Program-made: the position numbers and the translations under genes
The notes under the pieces: model-generated
The model's database searches: none
What the model was told of the DNA's origin: nothing
What the model saw: only the letters and a program-made list of their open reading frames with translations
Shown: in pieces, positions 25,629 to 35,425 of the stretch
How positions within the stretch are numbered: position 1 is the first letter of the stretch
Layout of the letters: the number at the start of each line of letters is the position of its first letter
Assembly: GCA_964640125.1 (NCBI GenBank)
Contig: CAZXGG010000004.1
Location: forward strand, 21,900-85,899
Length of the DNA stretch: 64,000 bases
DNA from: G020353115 sp964640125
GTDB lineage: Bacteria; Bacteroidota; Bacteroidia; Bacteroidales; VadinHA17
Direction: 5' to 3'

Positions 25629-27980
25629 ATGTGTAAGAGAAGAATGTCCATGCTGGTACTTTTGGGATTGACCATCTTATCTACCACTGTAATGGCTCAA
25701 AATCCCAGAAAGTTTTTTAAAACCGGTGAAGATTTCATGGTAACAGGAAATTATGAAGATGCGGTGGATCAGTTCTCAAAAGCGATTGAACTGGATCCCG
25801 ATCACACCAATGCCTATCTTGCACGAGCTGAGGCATTTGAGAAACTTGGTAAACTTCAGGATGCCTATGATGATTACAACAGGGCATACGTTTTCTTGCC
25901 AAAGGAAGAAGAGGTTGCCTATAATTTAGGCAAACTTAGCAACGAGTTGGGGGAATACGAGAGGGCAATGGTATTCCTGAACCAGGCAACTAATCTGTCC
26001 AGAAAGTTTTTACCAGCCTATCAGGAGAAGGTGAAATCTTTGATCGAATTGGAAGATTATCAATGCGCAATTAAAGTATGCGATACAACCCTGTCGCTGG
26101 GAAATAATGCCCTCAATTATTATTATCATGGGGTTGTTTCAGAGTTATTGAACAAGCCGGAAATTGCAGAAATGGATTATGAAAAATCGGTTGCTAAAGA
26201 CCGGGGATTCATTGACGGCATTCTTGCATTGGCACGGATCAGACTCGAATTGGGGAAACTGGACCTTGCCATGAGTCATTGTGAAAATGTTCTGCGGCTT
26301 GACAACAGGAACACCGAAGCGTATATGATACGCAGTAAGATTCACGTCGAAAACCTGGACTACCCAAGTGCTATAAACGATCTGTCTAAAAATATTCTGA
26401 TAGAACCGGATAATCCAGAAATGTATTTTCAGAGGGGAATCTATTACCAGGAGTTTAATCAACATACCAATGCCATCAGTGATTTTTCGAAGGTAATCAC
26501 GATGAATCAGAAGGATCCTGAAGCCTATTTTAGAAGGGCCAGATCCTATGAGGAAATCCTTAATTATGCAGCTGCTGTAAAGGACTATGAAACCATTGCC
26601 TCCCTCTCCGAATTTGATATGCAGGCAAGGAAGTTATTAAAAGAAGCCAATGAGCGGTTATATGAATTAAACCGGGAAAGCGATAAACCGGAAATTGCGA
26701 TTGAAACGCCTGCTACCATTGATGACCAATTTATCAATGTTGCTAAAAACGAGAAAGAGCTTTTGCTCAAGGGTTTTGTGACTGATCAAAGCAATCTTGA
26801 ATTTTTGCGCATCAATGGCAAAGAAGTTACTTTTGAGAGAAAGGGGGGCGGTTTTGAATTCCTGGCGAATGTGGAAGTGGGAGGGTTTGATACCCTCCTG
26901 GTAGAAGCCAGTGATATTTACCACAATCAACAGGACATGGCCTATGCCATTAAATGGACCGAAACAGATCCTCCGCTTATAAGAATATTGGCTCCCTATG
27001 CATCCGATGTTGGAGAGGTTTATCTTGACAGCAATGATCCAAGCCTCTATATCGAAGGTAAAATAGAGGATGAGAACACCATCCGTTCCATTTTTGTGGA
27101 GGGTGTAACAGCCAGTTACCGACTCGATGAAAATAACCCATCGTTTTCCGCAACCATTAATATCATGAATAAAAATAAATTTACTGTTGTTGCGGAAGAT
27201 ATTTACGGGAACAAGGTGGAACAGGAATTCAAGCTGAACCGCGAAGGGGCAGTTCTGACTGAAACAAATCCAATGGGAAAAACATGGGTTGTTTTTATTG
27301 AAAACTCAAATTACGAATCGTTTGCCAGTCTGGATGGACCAACCAAGGACGTTAGCTTGATGAAAGCGGCACTGGCGAACTACCAGATCCATAATATCAT
27401 CCATAAAAAGGACATGAGTAAAGACCAGATGGAAAAATTTTTCTCCATTGAACTACGGGATCTGGTGCGTAGTAACCGGGTGAACTCATTACTGGTGTGG
27501 TATGCCGGACACGGTAAATACATTAATGAAGTGGGATATTGGATCCCTGTTGATGCACAGCGGGATGATGAATTTACCTATTTCGCCATCAATTCCCTGA
27601 AGGCAGGAATGCAATCCTATTCAAATTTTATTACCCATAACCTTGTGGTTACCGATGCATGTGAGTCCGGTCCAACATTTTATCAGGCAATGAGATCAAC
27701 CAATGAGGAAAAAAGTTGCGATGACTGGCAAGCCACGCGATTGAAATCTTCACAGGTCTTCTCCTCGGCCGGATACGAACTTGCTGTAGACAACTCCCAG
27801 TTTACCAGAACATTTGCAAATGCTTTGGTGAATAATCCAAACGCCTGTATACCCATTGAGAATATTGTTACTACCGTTTCTAAAGCAGTGGAGAGGAATA
27901 ACCAGCAAAAGCCGAAGTTTGGTAAAATTGTGGGATTTGAAGATGAAAATGGAACCTTTTTCTTTATAGCAAAGGAATAA
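25629..27980 (+). CDS. Exported TPR protein with C-terminal caspase-like (C14) peptidase domain
   Basis: The 783 residues begin with a signal peptide (about 1-23, ending VMAQ). Eight to ten tetratricopeptide repeats follow (about 25-350, e.g. NYEDAVDQFSKAIELDPDHTNAYLARAEAFEKLGKLQDAYDDYNRAY), then beta-sandwich-type segments (about 380-540) and a caspase-like domain (about 555-783). The dyad is intact: His about 628 in VWYAGHGKYINEVGYWIPVDA, Cys about 678 in VVTDACESG. The caspase fold and export suggest a periplasmic or surface cysteine protease, or a scaffold carrying such a domain. No substrate is known. It is followed 13 bases later by a sensor/phosphatase gene. Confidence 0.85.
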   Translation: MCKRRMSMLVLLGLTILSTTVMAQNPRKFFKTGEDFMVTGNYEDAVDQFSKAIELDPDHTNAYLARAEAFEKLGKLQDAYDDYNRAYVFLPKEEEVAYNLGKLSNELGEYERAMVFLNQATNLSRKFLPAYQEKVKSLIELEDYQCAIKVCDTTLSLGNNALNYYYHGVVSELLNKPEIAEMDYEKSVAKDRGFIDGILALARIRLELGKLDLAMSHCENVLRLDNRNTEAYMIRSKIHVENLDYPSAINDLSKNILIEPDNPEMYFQRGIYYQEFNQHTNAISDFSKVITMNQKDPEAYFRRARSYEEILNYAAAVKDYETIASLSEFDMQARKLLKEANERLYELNRESDKPEIAIETPATIDDQFINVAKNEKELLLKGFVTDQSNLEFLRINGKEVTFERKGGGFEFLANVEVGGFDTLLVEASDIYHNQQDMAYAIKWTETDPPLIRILAPYASDVGEVYLDSNDPSLYIEGKIEDENTIRSIFVEGVTASYRLDENNPSFSATINIMNKNKFTVVAEDIYGNKVEQEFKLNREGAVLTETNPMGKTWVVFIENSNYESFASLDGPTKDVSLMKAALANYQIHNIIHKKDMSKDQMEKFFSIELRDLVRSNRVNSLLVWYAGHGKYINEVGYWIPVDAQRDDEFTYFAINSLKAGMQSYSNFITHNLVVTDACESGPTFYQAMRSTNEEKSCDDWQATRLKSSQVFSSAGYELAVDNSQFTRTFANALVNNPNACIPIENIVTTVSKAVERNNQQKPKFGKIVGFEDENGTFFFIAKE

Positions 27981-27993
27981 ATAACCTTGTATA

Positions 27994-30900
27994 ATGACGA
28001 ATCGATCTCTTCGCCTTAAAAGAATTATTCGCTTCACCTGGCGAATAATTTTTTTTTATGGATACCTGTTTCTAACGCTTCCGGTAACATCACAATCGTT
28101 TTATTTTGATAACTATGGGGTTCAGGAAGGATTGAGCTCTTCAAAAGTCTATTCCATTCTCCAGGATAAAAGGGATTATATCTGGTTGGGAACCGAAAGC
28201 GGTGTATCCCGGTTTAATGGATTTGAGTTTGAGAACTTCTCCTCCGGGAATGGAATGGCCGATAATGGTGTCTTTTCACTGTTGGAAGATACAAATGGCG
28301 ATCTCTGGTTCGGTCACCTTGATGGGGGCGTGACCTTTTACGACGGGAATAATTTCAGGATCTTACGCTTTGATACCATTGAAATAAAAGGGGATGTAAC
28401 CTCCATTACCGAATCTGAGGAAGGAACGATCTGGCTTACCACCTCTGGCTCGGGAGCACTCCGGATTACCCGGAATAAGGATAAAGAACAAACCATGAAG
28501 GTTGACCATTTTGCAGGACGAGAAGGATTGAGTGATATTGTTTTCGGGACCTGCGTCAGTCAAGATTCCGGATTATTCTGCCTGACTGATATTGGCGTTA
28601 AACGATTTGATCCAGTGGAGAATAAATTCAAATCACTCCTGCTTGAAGGATTGACCAGGTATTGGATTAAAACAACCATGTTTGAAGATAGCCGGGGGAA
28701 CTGGTGGTTCGGAACCTACAATGGCGGTTTGTATAGATATGACAAGCAAGTAGATTCCATTCAAATATATGATAAACGAGATGGTCTTGCTAAAAACTGG
28801 GTTACCTATGTAACCGAAGATAGTCATGGGAATATATGGGTTGGCACTTTTGGTGGTGGAATCACAGTCATTCATGACTCCGATATTAAAACCTATAATA
28901 CAGAAAATGGTTTGCCCGATGATTTTGTCAAATACATTATTGAAGACAAAGAAGGGAATATGTTGATTGGAAGCCAGGATAGGGGATTAAGCATATTCAA
29001 AGGAGAACAGTTTATCACATACACTTCGTCGGATGGAATGGGTGATGAAAGTGTATGGGCTATCCATCAGGATCAAAAGGGCAATTTCTGGTTTGGAACA
29101 AATCAGGGAGTATCCCTGCTGAACCCCAGCCGGTCTAAGGGCAAAAACTTCACCTACTTTAATCATGAAAACAAATCGATTGGTGATAAAATACGATTTA
29201 TTAAGGAAGACTTGAATGGGACCATTTGGATCGGTACTGATGGTGATGGTATCTTCCAATATATCCCTGCCTCCGGTGAGTTTATGTATGATTCCTATCT
29301 GAACAGGAACCTTTACAGGCTTACAGAACAACATGTTAAAGCCCTGGAGGTAGATCATGAAAATCATTTATGGATAGGAACATTCTATGGCCTTGGATTT
29401 TGGGATATCGACCAGAAAGATGGCAGAATGTATACTCAGATTGATGGACTAGCCGGGAATAACATTAAATCACTTTACTGTGATTCACAAGGATCACTCT
29501 GGATTGGATCAGATCAGAAAAAAGGATTGACAAAATATAACCCGGAGAATGGTCAGTTCGAAATAATAAACCTGGGAGTTGAAATCATACCGGTATCGAT
29601 TATCGAGGACATGGATGGCAAAATCTGGATTGGAACCAGCTCGGGTCTTTATATGTACGATAACGATTCCATATCCCTTTATATCACACAATCGGATGGT
29701 TTGCTTTCAAATAACATCACCGTGGTGAATGTTGATCATGATAATAGTATCTATATCGGGACGAACAAGGGATTAAACAAATACATCCAGGCAGAACAGA
29801 AAATGTTCACCTATACCAGGAGAAACGGTTACGTTGGTATAGAAACAAAAGATCATGCTACTTATCGGGATAAAGATGGGAATATGTGGTTCGGAACTGC
29901 AGATGGAGTAACCCGGTACTATCCAGAACGGCAGCAAAGGAAAGAACTTGAACCCCTTACTCACATCAAGGGAATGCAGGTTAATTATGAAAGCCGTGAA
30001 ATGATACCAAACATGAAACTTAACCATACCGAGAAGTCAATCGTGTTTGATTACTACAGTATCTGTATGACAAATCCTGATGCGGTAAAATACCAGGTTA
30101 GATTGGTGGGAGCAGAGGATGAGTGGAGACCCGTTACCAGACAAACCAGAGCAATCTATTCGGCACTGTCACCAAACCGATATACATTCCAGGTGAAAGC
30201 TGAGAATAATGCAGGTGTCTGGAATACAGAACCCATCAGTTATCATTTTAGCATAACACCTCCATTCTATGCAACCTGGTGGTTTATCATGAGCTGTGTA
30301 ATCATTGTCTTTTTAGGGGTCTTTGCCTACATAAAGGTCCGGGAAAGAAACCTGATACGCGAGAATAAAATACTGGAAGAAAAGGTTGCCGTCAGAACGG
30401 CTGAGGTGGTACAGAAGAGTAAGGAGCTGGAGGAGAAGAATAAAGACATAACCGATAGTATCAAGTATGCTAAAAGAATCCAGAATGCCATCTTACCTCC
30501 TGAGAATTCCTTTGCAGAAACGTTTATCCTCTTTAAACCAAAAGACATTGTGAGTGGTGATTTTTACTGGCTGGCGATGACAGAGACAAAGCAGGTAATG
30601 GCTGCTGTTGACTGTACGGGGCATGGGGTTCCCGGGGCTTTTATGTCTATTATCGGGCACAATTCCCTGAACAAGATCGTAAAAGAGTATGGCTTCCTTC
30701 GTCCGGCTGATATCCTGGATCAGTTGAATGACGAAGTGGCGAGTACCCTGCAACAGCAAACCGAGGAGGATGAGGTCAAGGATGGAATGGATATTGCTCT
30801 GATGGTATTTGATTTTACGACAAAGGAGTTGGAATTTGCCGGAGCCTATAATCCTCTTTATATGATACGGGATGGAGAATTAAAGGAGATCAAGGGAGAC

Positions 30901-31191
30901 CGTTTTTCCATCGGCCGTACTTCTACTAAGGTGGGCCAGAAATTTACCAATCACAAAATTAAACTGAAGCCGGGTGATACCACCTATATATTTTCTGATG
31001 GGTATGCCGATCAATTTGGTGGGGAAGGCGGTAAAAAACTAAAAGCGAGGGCTGTAAAAAACATACTCAAAGAGATTCAGGATCTGTCCATGCAGGAGCA
31101 GAAGAAACATCTCGATAACGCCATTGAGGAGTGGAAGGGTGATCATCCTCAGGTCGATGATATTCTGTTTATTGGAACCCGGGTTCAATAG
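27994..31191 (+). CDS. Beta-propeller (Reg_prop)/Y_Y_Y sensor with cytoplasmic SpoIIE-type PP2C phosphatase
   Basis: The 1065-residue membrane receptor starts with a signal peptide. About a dozen Reg_prop propeller blades follow (repeated D..GNIWVGT/W.G..GGG, about 40-640), then a Y_Y_Y Ig-like domain (about 660-745), one membrane segment (about 758-780, WWFIMSCVIIVFLGVFAYIKV), a coiled-coil linker (KILEEKVAVRTAEVVQKSKELEEKNK) and a SpoIIE/PP2C domain (about 840-1065; VSGDFYWLAM, AAVDCTGHGVPGAFMS, IFSDGYADQFGG). It lacks a histidine kinase; output would be Ser/Thr dephosphorylation, as in partner-switching pathways. It probably shares a transcript with the TPR-caspase gene. Confidence 0.9.
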   Translation: MTNRSLRLKRIIRFTWRIIFFYGYLFLTLPVTSQSFYFDNYGVQEGLSSSKVYSILQDKRDYIWLGTESGVSRFNGFEFENFSSGNGMADNGVFSLLEDTNGDLWFGHLDGGVTFYDGNNFRILRFDTIEIKGDVTSITESEEGTIWLTTSGSGALRITRNKDKEQTMKVDHFAGREGLSDIVFGTCVSQDSGLFCLTDIGVKRFDPVENKFKSLLLEGLTRYWIKTTMFEDSRGNWWFGTYNGGLYRYDKQVDSIQIYDKRDGLAKNWVTYVTEDSHGNIWVGTFGGGITVIHDSDIKTYNTENGLPDDFVKYIIEDKEGNMLIGSQDRGLSIFKGEQFITYTSSDGMGDESVWAIHQDQKGNFWFGTNQGVSLLNPSRSKGKNFTYFNHENKSIGDKIRFIKEDLNGTIWIGTDGDGIFQYIPASGEFMYDSYLNRNLYRLTEQHVKALEVDHENHLWIGTFYGLGFWDIDQKDGRMYTQIDGLAGNNIKSLYCDSQGSLWIGSDQKKGLTKYNPENGQFEIINLGVEIIPVSIIEDMDGKIWIGTSSGLYMYDNDSISLYITQSDGLLSNNITVVNVDHDNSIYIGTNKGLNKYIQAEQKMFTYTRRNGYVGIETKDHATYRDKDGNMWFGTADGVTRYYPERQQRKELEPLTHIKGMQVNYESREMIPNMKLNHTEKSIVFDYYSICMTNPDAVKYQVRLVGAEDEWRPVTRQTRAIYSALSPNRYTFQVKAENNAGVWNTEPISYHFSITPPFYATWWFIMSCVIIVFLGVFAYIKVRERNLIRENKILEEKVAVRTAEVVQKSKELEEKNKDITDSIKYAKRIQNAILPPENSFAETFILFKPKDIVSGDFYWLAMTETKQVMAAVDCTGHGVPGAFMSIIGHNSLNKIVKEYGFLRPADILDQLNDEVASTLQQQTEEDEVKDGMDIALMVFDFTTKELEFAGAYNPLYMIRDGELKEIKGDRFSIGRTSTKVGQKFTNHKIKLKPGDTTYIFSDGYADQFGGEGGKKLKARAVKNILKEIQDLSMQEQKKHLDNAIEEWKGDHPQVDDILFIGTRVQ

Positions 31192-31291
31192 TCCCCTTTG
31201 CTTTTTTGTAAAATACAGGAGATAATCGTTCCACCGGAAAACCCTGACGGGTTAATTGTGCAGTTGATAATTTTTCTTTTGGGAAACTAAA

Positions 31292-31609
31292 TCAAATCAA
31301 TACCTGAAGCTTGGCTTCCAGATTACTTTTTGGAACTGCTCCCACCTGTTTATCTGCAATTTCACCATTTTTAAAAAACAGAACGGTGGGAATGTTCCGG
31401 ATGCCAAATTTTGCTGACACCCCGGGGTTGCTATCGACATCCAGCTTGGTAAAAAGCGCTTTTCCATCATATTCCTGAGAGAGCTCACTTATAATCGGGC
31501 CGACCATCCTGCAAGGCCCACACCATTCGGCCCAGAAATCAACGATAACAGGCTTATCTGACTTCAATACGATTTCATCAAAATTGGCATCGGTAACTTC
31601 TATTGTCAT
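31292..31609 (-). CDS. trxA: Thioredoxin
   Basis: This 105-residue cytosolic thioredoxin has the canonical WCGPC active site (Cys30, Cys33), the buried Asp in VIVDFWAEWC and the cis-Pro loop RNIPTVLFFKNGE. It acts as a general protein disulfide reductase. It lies 79 bases after dnaE on the same strand. Confidence 0.97.
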   Translation of the reverse strand: MTIEVTDANFDEIVLKSDKPVIVDFWAEWCGPCRMVGPIISELSQEYDGKALFTKLDVDSNPGVSAKFGIRNIPTVLFFKNGEIADKQVGAVPKSNLEAKLQVLI

Positions 31610-31688
31610 GCGTCGAAAATTTTATATTATTCAATCTAAATCTATAACAGGCACTTTGATTGGTACCTTAAATTTGGCGCAAATATAG

Positions 31689-34600
31689 TTAATTAACTGT
31701 AAATTCAATGTCCGGATTTTCTTCAAGGAATTGTATGAACTGATCGGAGAGGTTTATTTTCCGGTTTCTGGAAAACATGCCAATACTTATTTTATCATCG
31801 GGATTAAATACATAAACCTTTAGTTTAACATGACCTTTACCGGAACCCGATAGGGTATCGATTGTATCAATGAATTCAGGTGTAATAATCCGCAACGGGA
31901 TTTTTATGGAAACGGTATGAATGAGTTCATCCCTTATTTCTGAAAGAAGATTAATTTGTTTGATTTTAAACTCCAGTTCATTATCCCGGAACGGATTAGG
32001 GAGAACTTTTCCCTTTACAAGGAGGGAATATCCGGGGGCAAAATACTTGCTAAAATTGATAAAATCAGTGTTAAACAGGGCAAGACGTAAGGAGTCTGTA
32101 TAATCCTGTATGTTCATTGTTCCATAGGGTCTGCCATTCTTGGTTGTTCCGGTTTTCACCTCGGTAACAATACCGGCAACAGTCAACTCCTTACCGTTTA
32201 ATTCATTGATATTCTGGAAATCAGCTAATGAAGCACTACAAAAGTTTTGAATCTCCATGGCAAAGTCATCCAATGGATGGGCTGAAAGGAAGATTCCGAT
32301 GGTCTCTTTTTCTTTTTTCAGGCGTTCCAGTTTTGGCCACTCTTCACCCTGAGGTATTTCTGGTTTTGTAAGGTCAAAACCACCCGAATCTCCAAAAAGG
32401 GATTGCTGGGAGGTGCTTTGTTCAAACTGGACCTTATTCCCATACCGTACCAGGTTTTCAATAAACGTCAACCCTTTTTTATCGGTTAAAAAGAACTGTC
32501 CGCGTTGTGGTTCGCTGAAACTGTCAAAAGCACCGGCCATAGCAAGTGCTTCCATGCTTTTTTTATTGACTGTTGAAAGGTTGATTCGTTCGACGAAGTG
32601 GAAGATACCCCTGTATGGGCCATTCTTTTTTCTCTCCATCATGATGTGCTCGGCTGCATTCTCCCCGACGCCTTTGATTGCTCCCAGACCAAAGCGGATA
32701 TCGCCTTCCTTATTTACTGTAAACTTGATATTGCTTTCGTCAACATCAGGACTCAGAACGGAAATTCCCATTCGTTTTGTTTCGTCAATGAAGGTGGTGA
32801 TCTTTTTCAGATCACTGATATTCCTGCTTAAAACGGCTGCCATAAACTCAGCAGGATAGTGTGCTTTGAGATAGGCAGTCTGGTAAGATAAGTAGGCATA
32901 ACAGGTTGAATGTGATTTATTGAAGGCATATTGTGCAAAGGCTTCCCAATCCTGCCAGATTTTTTCCACAATACGAATTTCATAGCCATTCTTCAGACAC
33001 CCCTCCATGAATTTTTCCTTCATTTCATCCATTACCCGTTTCTGTTTCTTCCCCATGGCTTTTCTGAGTGAATCCGCTTCACCTCTGGTAAACCCTGCCA
33101 TGGCCTGAGATAGTTGCATAACCTGTTCCTGATAGACCGTTATTCCATATGTATCTTCCAGGTATTGATTCATGACGGGCAACTCATAATCTATTTTCTC
33201 CTTGCCGTGTTTGCGGTTAATGAAGGAGGGTATATGCTCCATTGGGCCCGGCCGGTAGAGTGCATTCATGGCAATCAGATCTTCAAACCGGTTGGGTTTT
33301 AACTCTTTGAGGTATTTTTTCATCCCGTGGGATTCAAACTGAAAGAGTCCGGTTGTTTCACCCCTGCTATAGAGCTCATACGTTTTGGCATCATTCAGTG
33401 GTATGCTGTTGATATCCAACTCAATCTTCTTTGAATCACGGATATTATCAACAGCATCTTTAATGATGGAAAGGGTTTTCAGTCCCAGAAAGTCCATCTT
33501 AAGCATCCCGATATCTTCGACATGATTCCCATCATACTGTGTAACAAAGAGGTCGGAATCTTTGGATGTACATATCGGTATATGTTCTATCAGGTCATCC
33601 CGGCTAATGATCACTCCACATGCATGTATCCCGGTATGGCGAACTGAACCTTCAAGGGTTTCAGCGTATTTCAAGGTGTCGGCAACCAGTTTGCTCCCGG
33701 ATTTCTTTGCATCCTGGAGGTCTCTAACTTCTCTGTATGCCTGAGAAAGAGTAATTCCTGGTCTTTCCGGAACTAATTTTGCCAGACGATCTGCCTCCGG
33801 AAGGGGAAGTTTCTGAACACGGGCTACATCCCGTATGGCCATTTTTGCAGCCATGGTACCGAAAGTAATGATATGAGCAACCCGGTTCATTCCATATTTT
33901 TTTACCACGTATTTCAACACCTGTTCCCGTCCATCTTCATCAAAATCAATATCAATATCAGGCATTGATATCCTGTCCGGATTGAGAAAACGCTCGAACA
34001 GAAGGTTGTACTTTAACGGATCAATATCCGTTATCTGTGTACAATAGGCAACTACAGAACCGGCTGCTGAGCCACGGCCGGGTCCGACGGAGACGTTCAT
34101 ATTCCTTGCCTCATTCAGAAAATCCTGTACAATGAGGAAATACCCGGGATACCCCATTTTTTTTATTACCGACAGTTCAAACTCAATTCTTTCTTTCAGG
34201 GAATCTGATATTTCACCATACCTGAATTTTGCTCCTTCATAGGTCAGGTGTCTCAGGTACTCATCTTCATCCTTAAATCCCTCAGGAAGAGGGAAGTCCG
34301 GCATGATAAGTTCCTGGTTTAACTTGTAATTCTCAATTTTATCCGCAAGTTTTTGGGTGTTTTCCAGGGCTTCAGGGATATCTGCAAAAAGAAGGTTCAT
34401 CTCCTCCCGGGTCTTAAAAAATTCCTGTTTGGTATACCGCAGGCGTGACGGATCATCAAGATCGGAGGCTGTGTTCAGGCAAATTAACCGGTCATGTGCC
34501 TCCGCATCTTCCTCATTGATGAAGTGCACATCATTCGTAGCGATTACAGGTATGTCAAGTTCCCTGGAAAGTTTTACCAATACCTGATTAACCTGTTCCT

Positions 34601-35174
34601 GGCGTTCGTATACATCCTTATCTGTCACCGGATCTCCCGTTTTGTGTCGCTGCAATTCCAGGTAAAAATCTTCGCCAAATAATTTTTTGTACTCCAGTGC
34701 AAGTTCTCTGGCTTTCTCCTCTCCTTCATTCATGATTGCCTGTGGAATCTCACCCCCAAGGCATGCAGATGAAACAATGATCCCATCATGATATTTCTGA
34801 AGAAGCTCTTTGTCGATACGGGGCTTGTAATAATGCCCGTCAATCCAGGCGTATGATACCAGCTTAACCAGGTTATGGTAACCGGTGCTGTTTTTTGCCA
34901 GCAGGAGGAGATGATCTCCACTCCGGTCTTCTTTTTCCGTTCGGTCAAACCGGCTGTTTTTTGCAACATACGCTTCACAACCAATGATGGGTTTGAGCCC
35001 GTTTCGTTTGGCAATATTATGAAATTCCTTAACCCCAAACATATTTCCATGATCCGTAATTGCCACTGCATTCATTCCATCCTCTTTGGCTTTATGGATC
35101 AATCCGGATATACTGGAAGCCCCATCCAGAATCGAGTATTGTGTGTGTACATGTAAATGGACAAACTCCTTCAT
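31689..35174 (-). CDS. dnaE: DNA polymerase III alpha subunit
   Basis: This is the replicative polymerase, 1161 residues. It has an N-terminal PHP domain (FVHLHVHTQYSILDGAS ... AITDHGNMFG), the C-family polymerase core with VGPGRGSAAGSVVAY and the catalytic PDIDIDFDEDGRE, and the helical RPGPMEHIPSFINRKHG region. A late (HhH)2/OB part follows (ELTVAGIVTEVKTGTTKNGRPYGTMNIQDYTDSLRLALF). The metal-binding His residues of the PHP domain are largely kept. It is the DnaE1-type enzyme expected for this phylum. Confidence 0.97.
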   Translation of the reverse strand: MKEFVHLHVHTQYSILDGASSISGLIHKAKEDGMNAVAITDHGNMFGVKEFHNIAKRNGLKPIIGCEAYVAKNSRFDRTEKEDRSGDHLLLLAKNSTGYHNLVKLVSYAWIDGHYYKPRIDKELLQKYHDGIIVSSACLGGEIPQAIMNEGEEKARELALEYKKLFGEDFYLELQRHKTGDPVTDKDVYERQEQVNQVLVKLSRELDIPVIATNDVHFINEEDAEAHDRLICLNTASDLDDPSRLRYTKQEFFKTREEMNLLFADIPEALENTQKLADKIENYKLNQELIMPDFPLPEGFKDEDEYLRHLTYEGAKFRYGEISDSLKERIEFELSVIKKMGYPGYFLIVQDFLNEARNMNVSVGPGRGSAAGSVVAYCTQITDIDPLKYNLLFERFLNPDRISMPDIDIDFDEDGREQVLKYVVKKYGMNRVAHIITFGTMAAKMAIRDVARVQKLPLPEADRLAKLVPERPGITLSQAYREVRDLQDAKKSGSKLVADTLKYAETLEGSVRHTGIHACGVIISRDDLIEHIPICTSKDSDLFVTQYDGNHVEDIGMLKMDFLGLKTLSIIKDAVDNIRDSKKIELDINSIPLNDAKTYELYSRGETTGLFQFESHGMKKYLKELKPNRFEDLIAMNALYRPGPMEHIPSFINRKHGKEKIDYELPVMNQYLEDTYGITVYQEQVMQLSQAMAGFTRGEADSLRKAMGKKQKRVMDEMKEKFMEGCLKNGYEIRIVEKIWQDWEAFAQYAFNKSHSTCYAYLSYQTAYLKAHYPAEFMAAVLSRNISDLKKITTFIDETKRMGISVLSPDVDESNIKFTVNKEGDIRFGLGAIKGVGENAAEHIMMERKKNGPYRGIFHFVERINLSTVNKKSMEALAMAGAFDSFSEPQRGQFFLTDKKGLTFIENLVRYGNKVQFEQSTSQQSLFGDSGGFDLTKPEIPQGEEWPKLERLKKEKETIGIFLSAHPLDDFAMEIQNFCSASLADFQNINELNGKELTVAGIVTEVKTGTTKNGRPYGTMNIQDYTDSLRLALFNTDFINFSKYFAPGYSLLVKGKVLPNPFRDNELEFKIKQINLLSEIRDELIHTVSIKIPLRIITPEFIDTIDTLSGSGKGHVKLKVYVFNPDDKISIGMFSRNRKINLSDQFIQFLEENPDIEFTVN

Positions 35175-35351
35175 GCTCTAACTGCCAAACAATAAGGCCA
35201 TTAAGTAAAAAAATGTGACCGATAAACGTGGTATAAATTTAAGGAAATCGCAGGACATATGCAGATGTGTTGAAAACTATTGGAAAAGTTCGCAATCTGT
35301 CTGCTGAAAACAAAGCAATTCAGCACTTCTGCGAAAATCGAAATAAAAATC

Positions 35352-35381
35352 TTTCTTATCGGGAAATAAGTTATATATTTG
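35352..35381 (+). promoter_or_regulatory. Promoter of the rpsP-rimM operon
   Basis: TATATTTG (35374-35381) matches the TAnnTTTG -7 element, with a TTTC 18 bases upstream as a weak -33. The predicted transcript begins about 37 bases before the rpsP ATG at 35426. Confidence 0.5.
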
Positions 35382-35425
35382 CACCCACAAAAATTTAACG
35401 TAGGATTAATTAGAAAGCGTAACCT

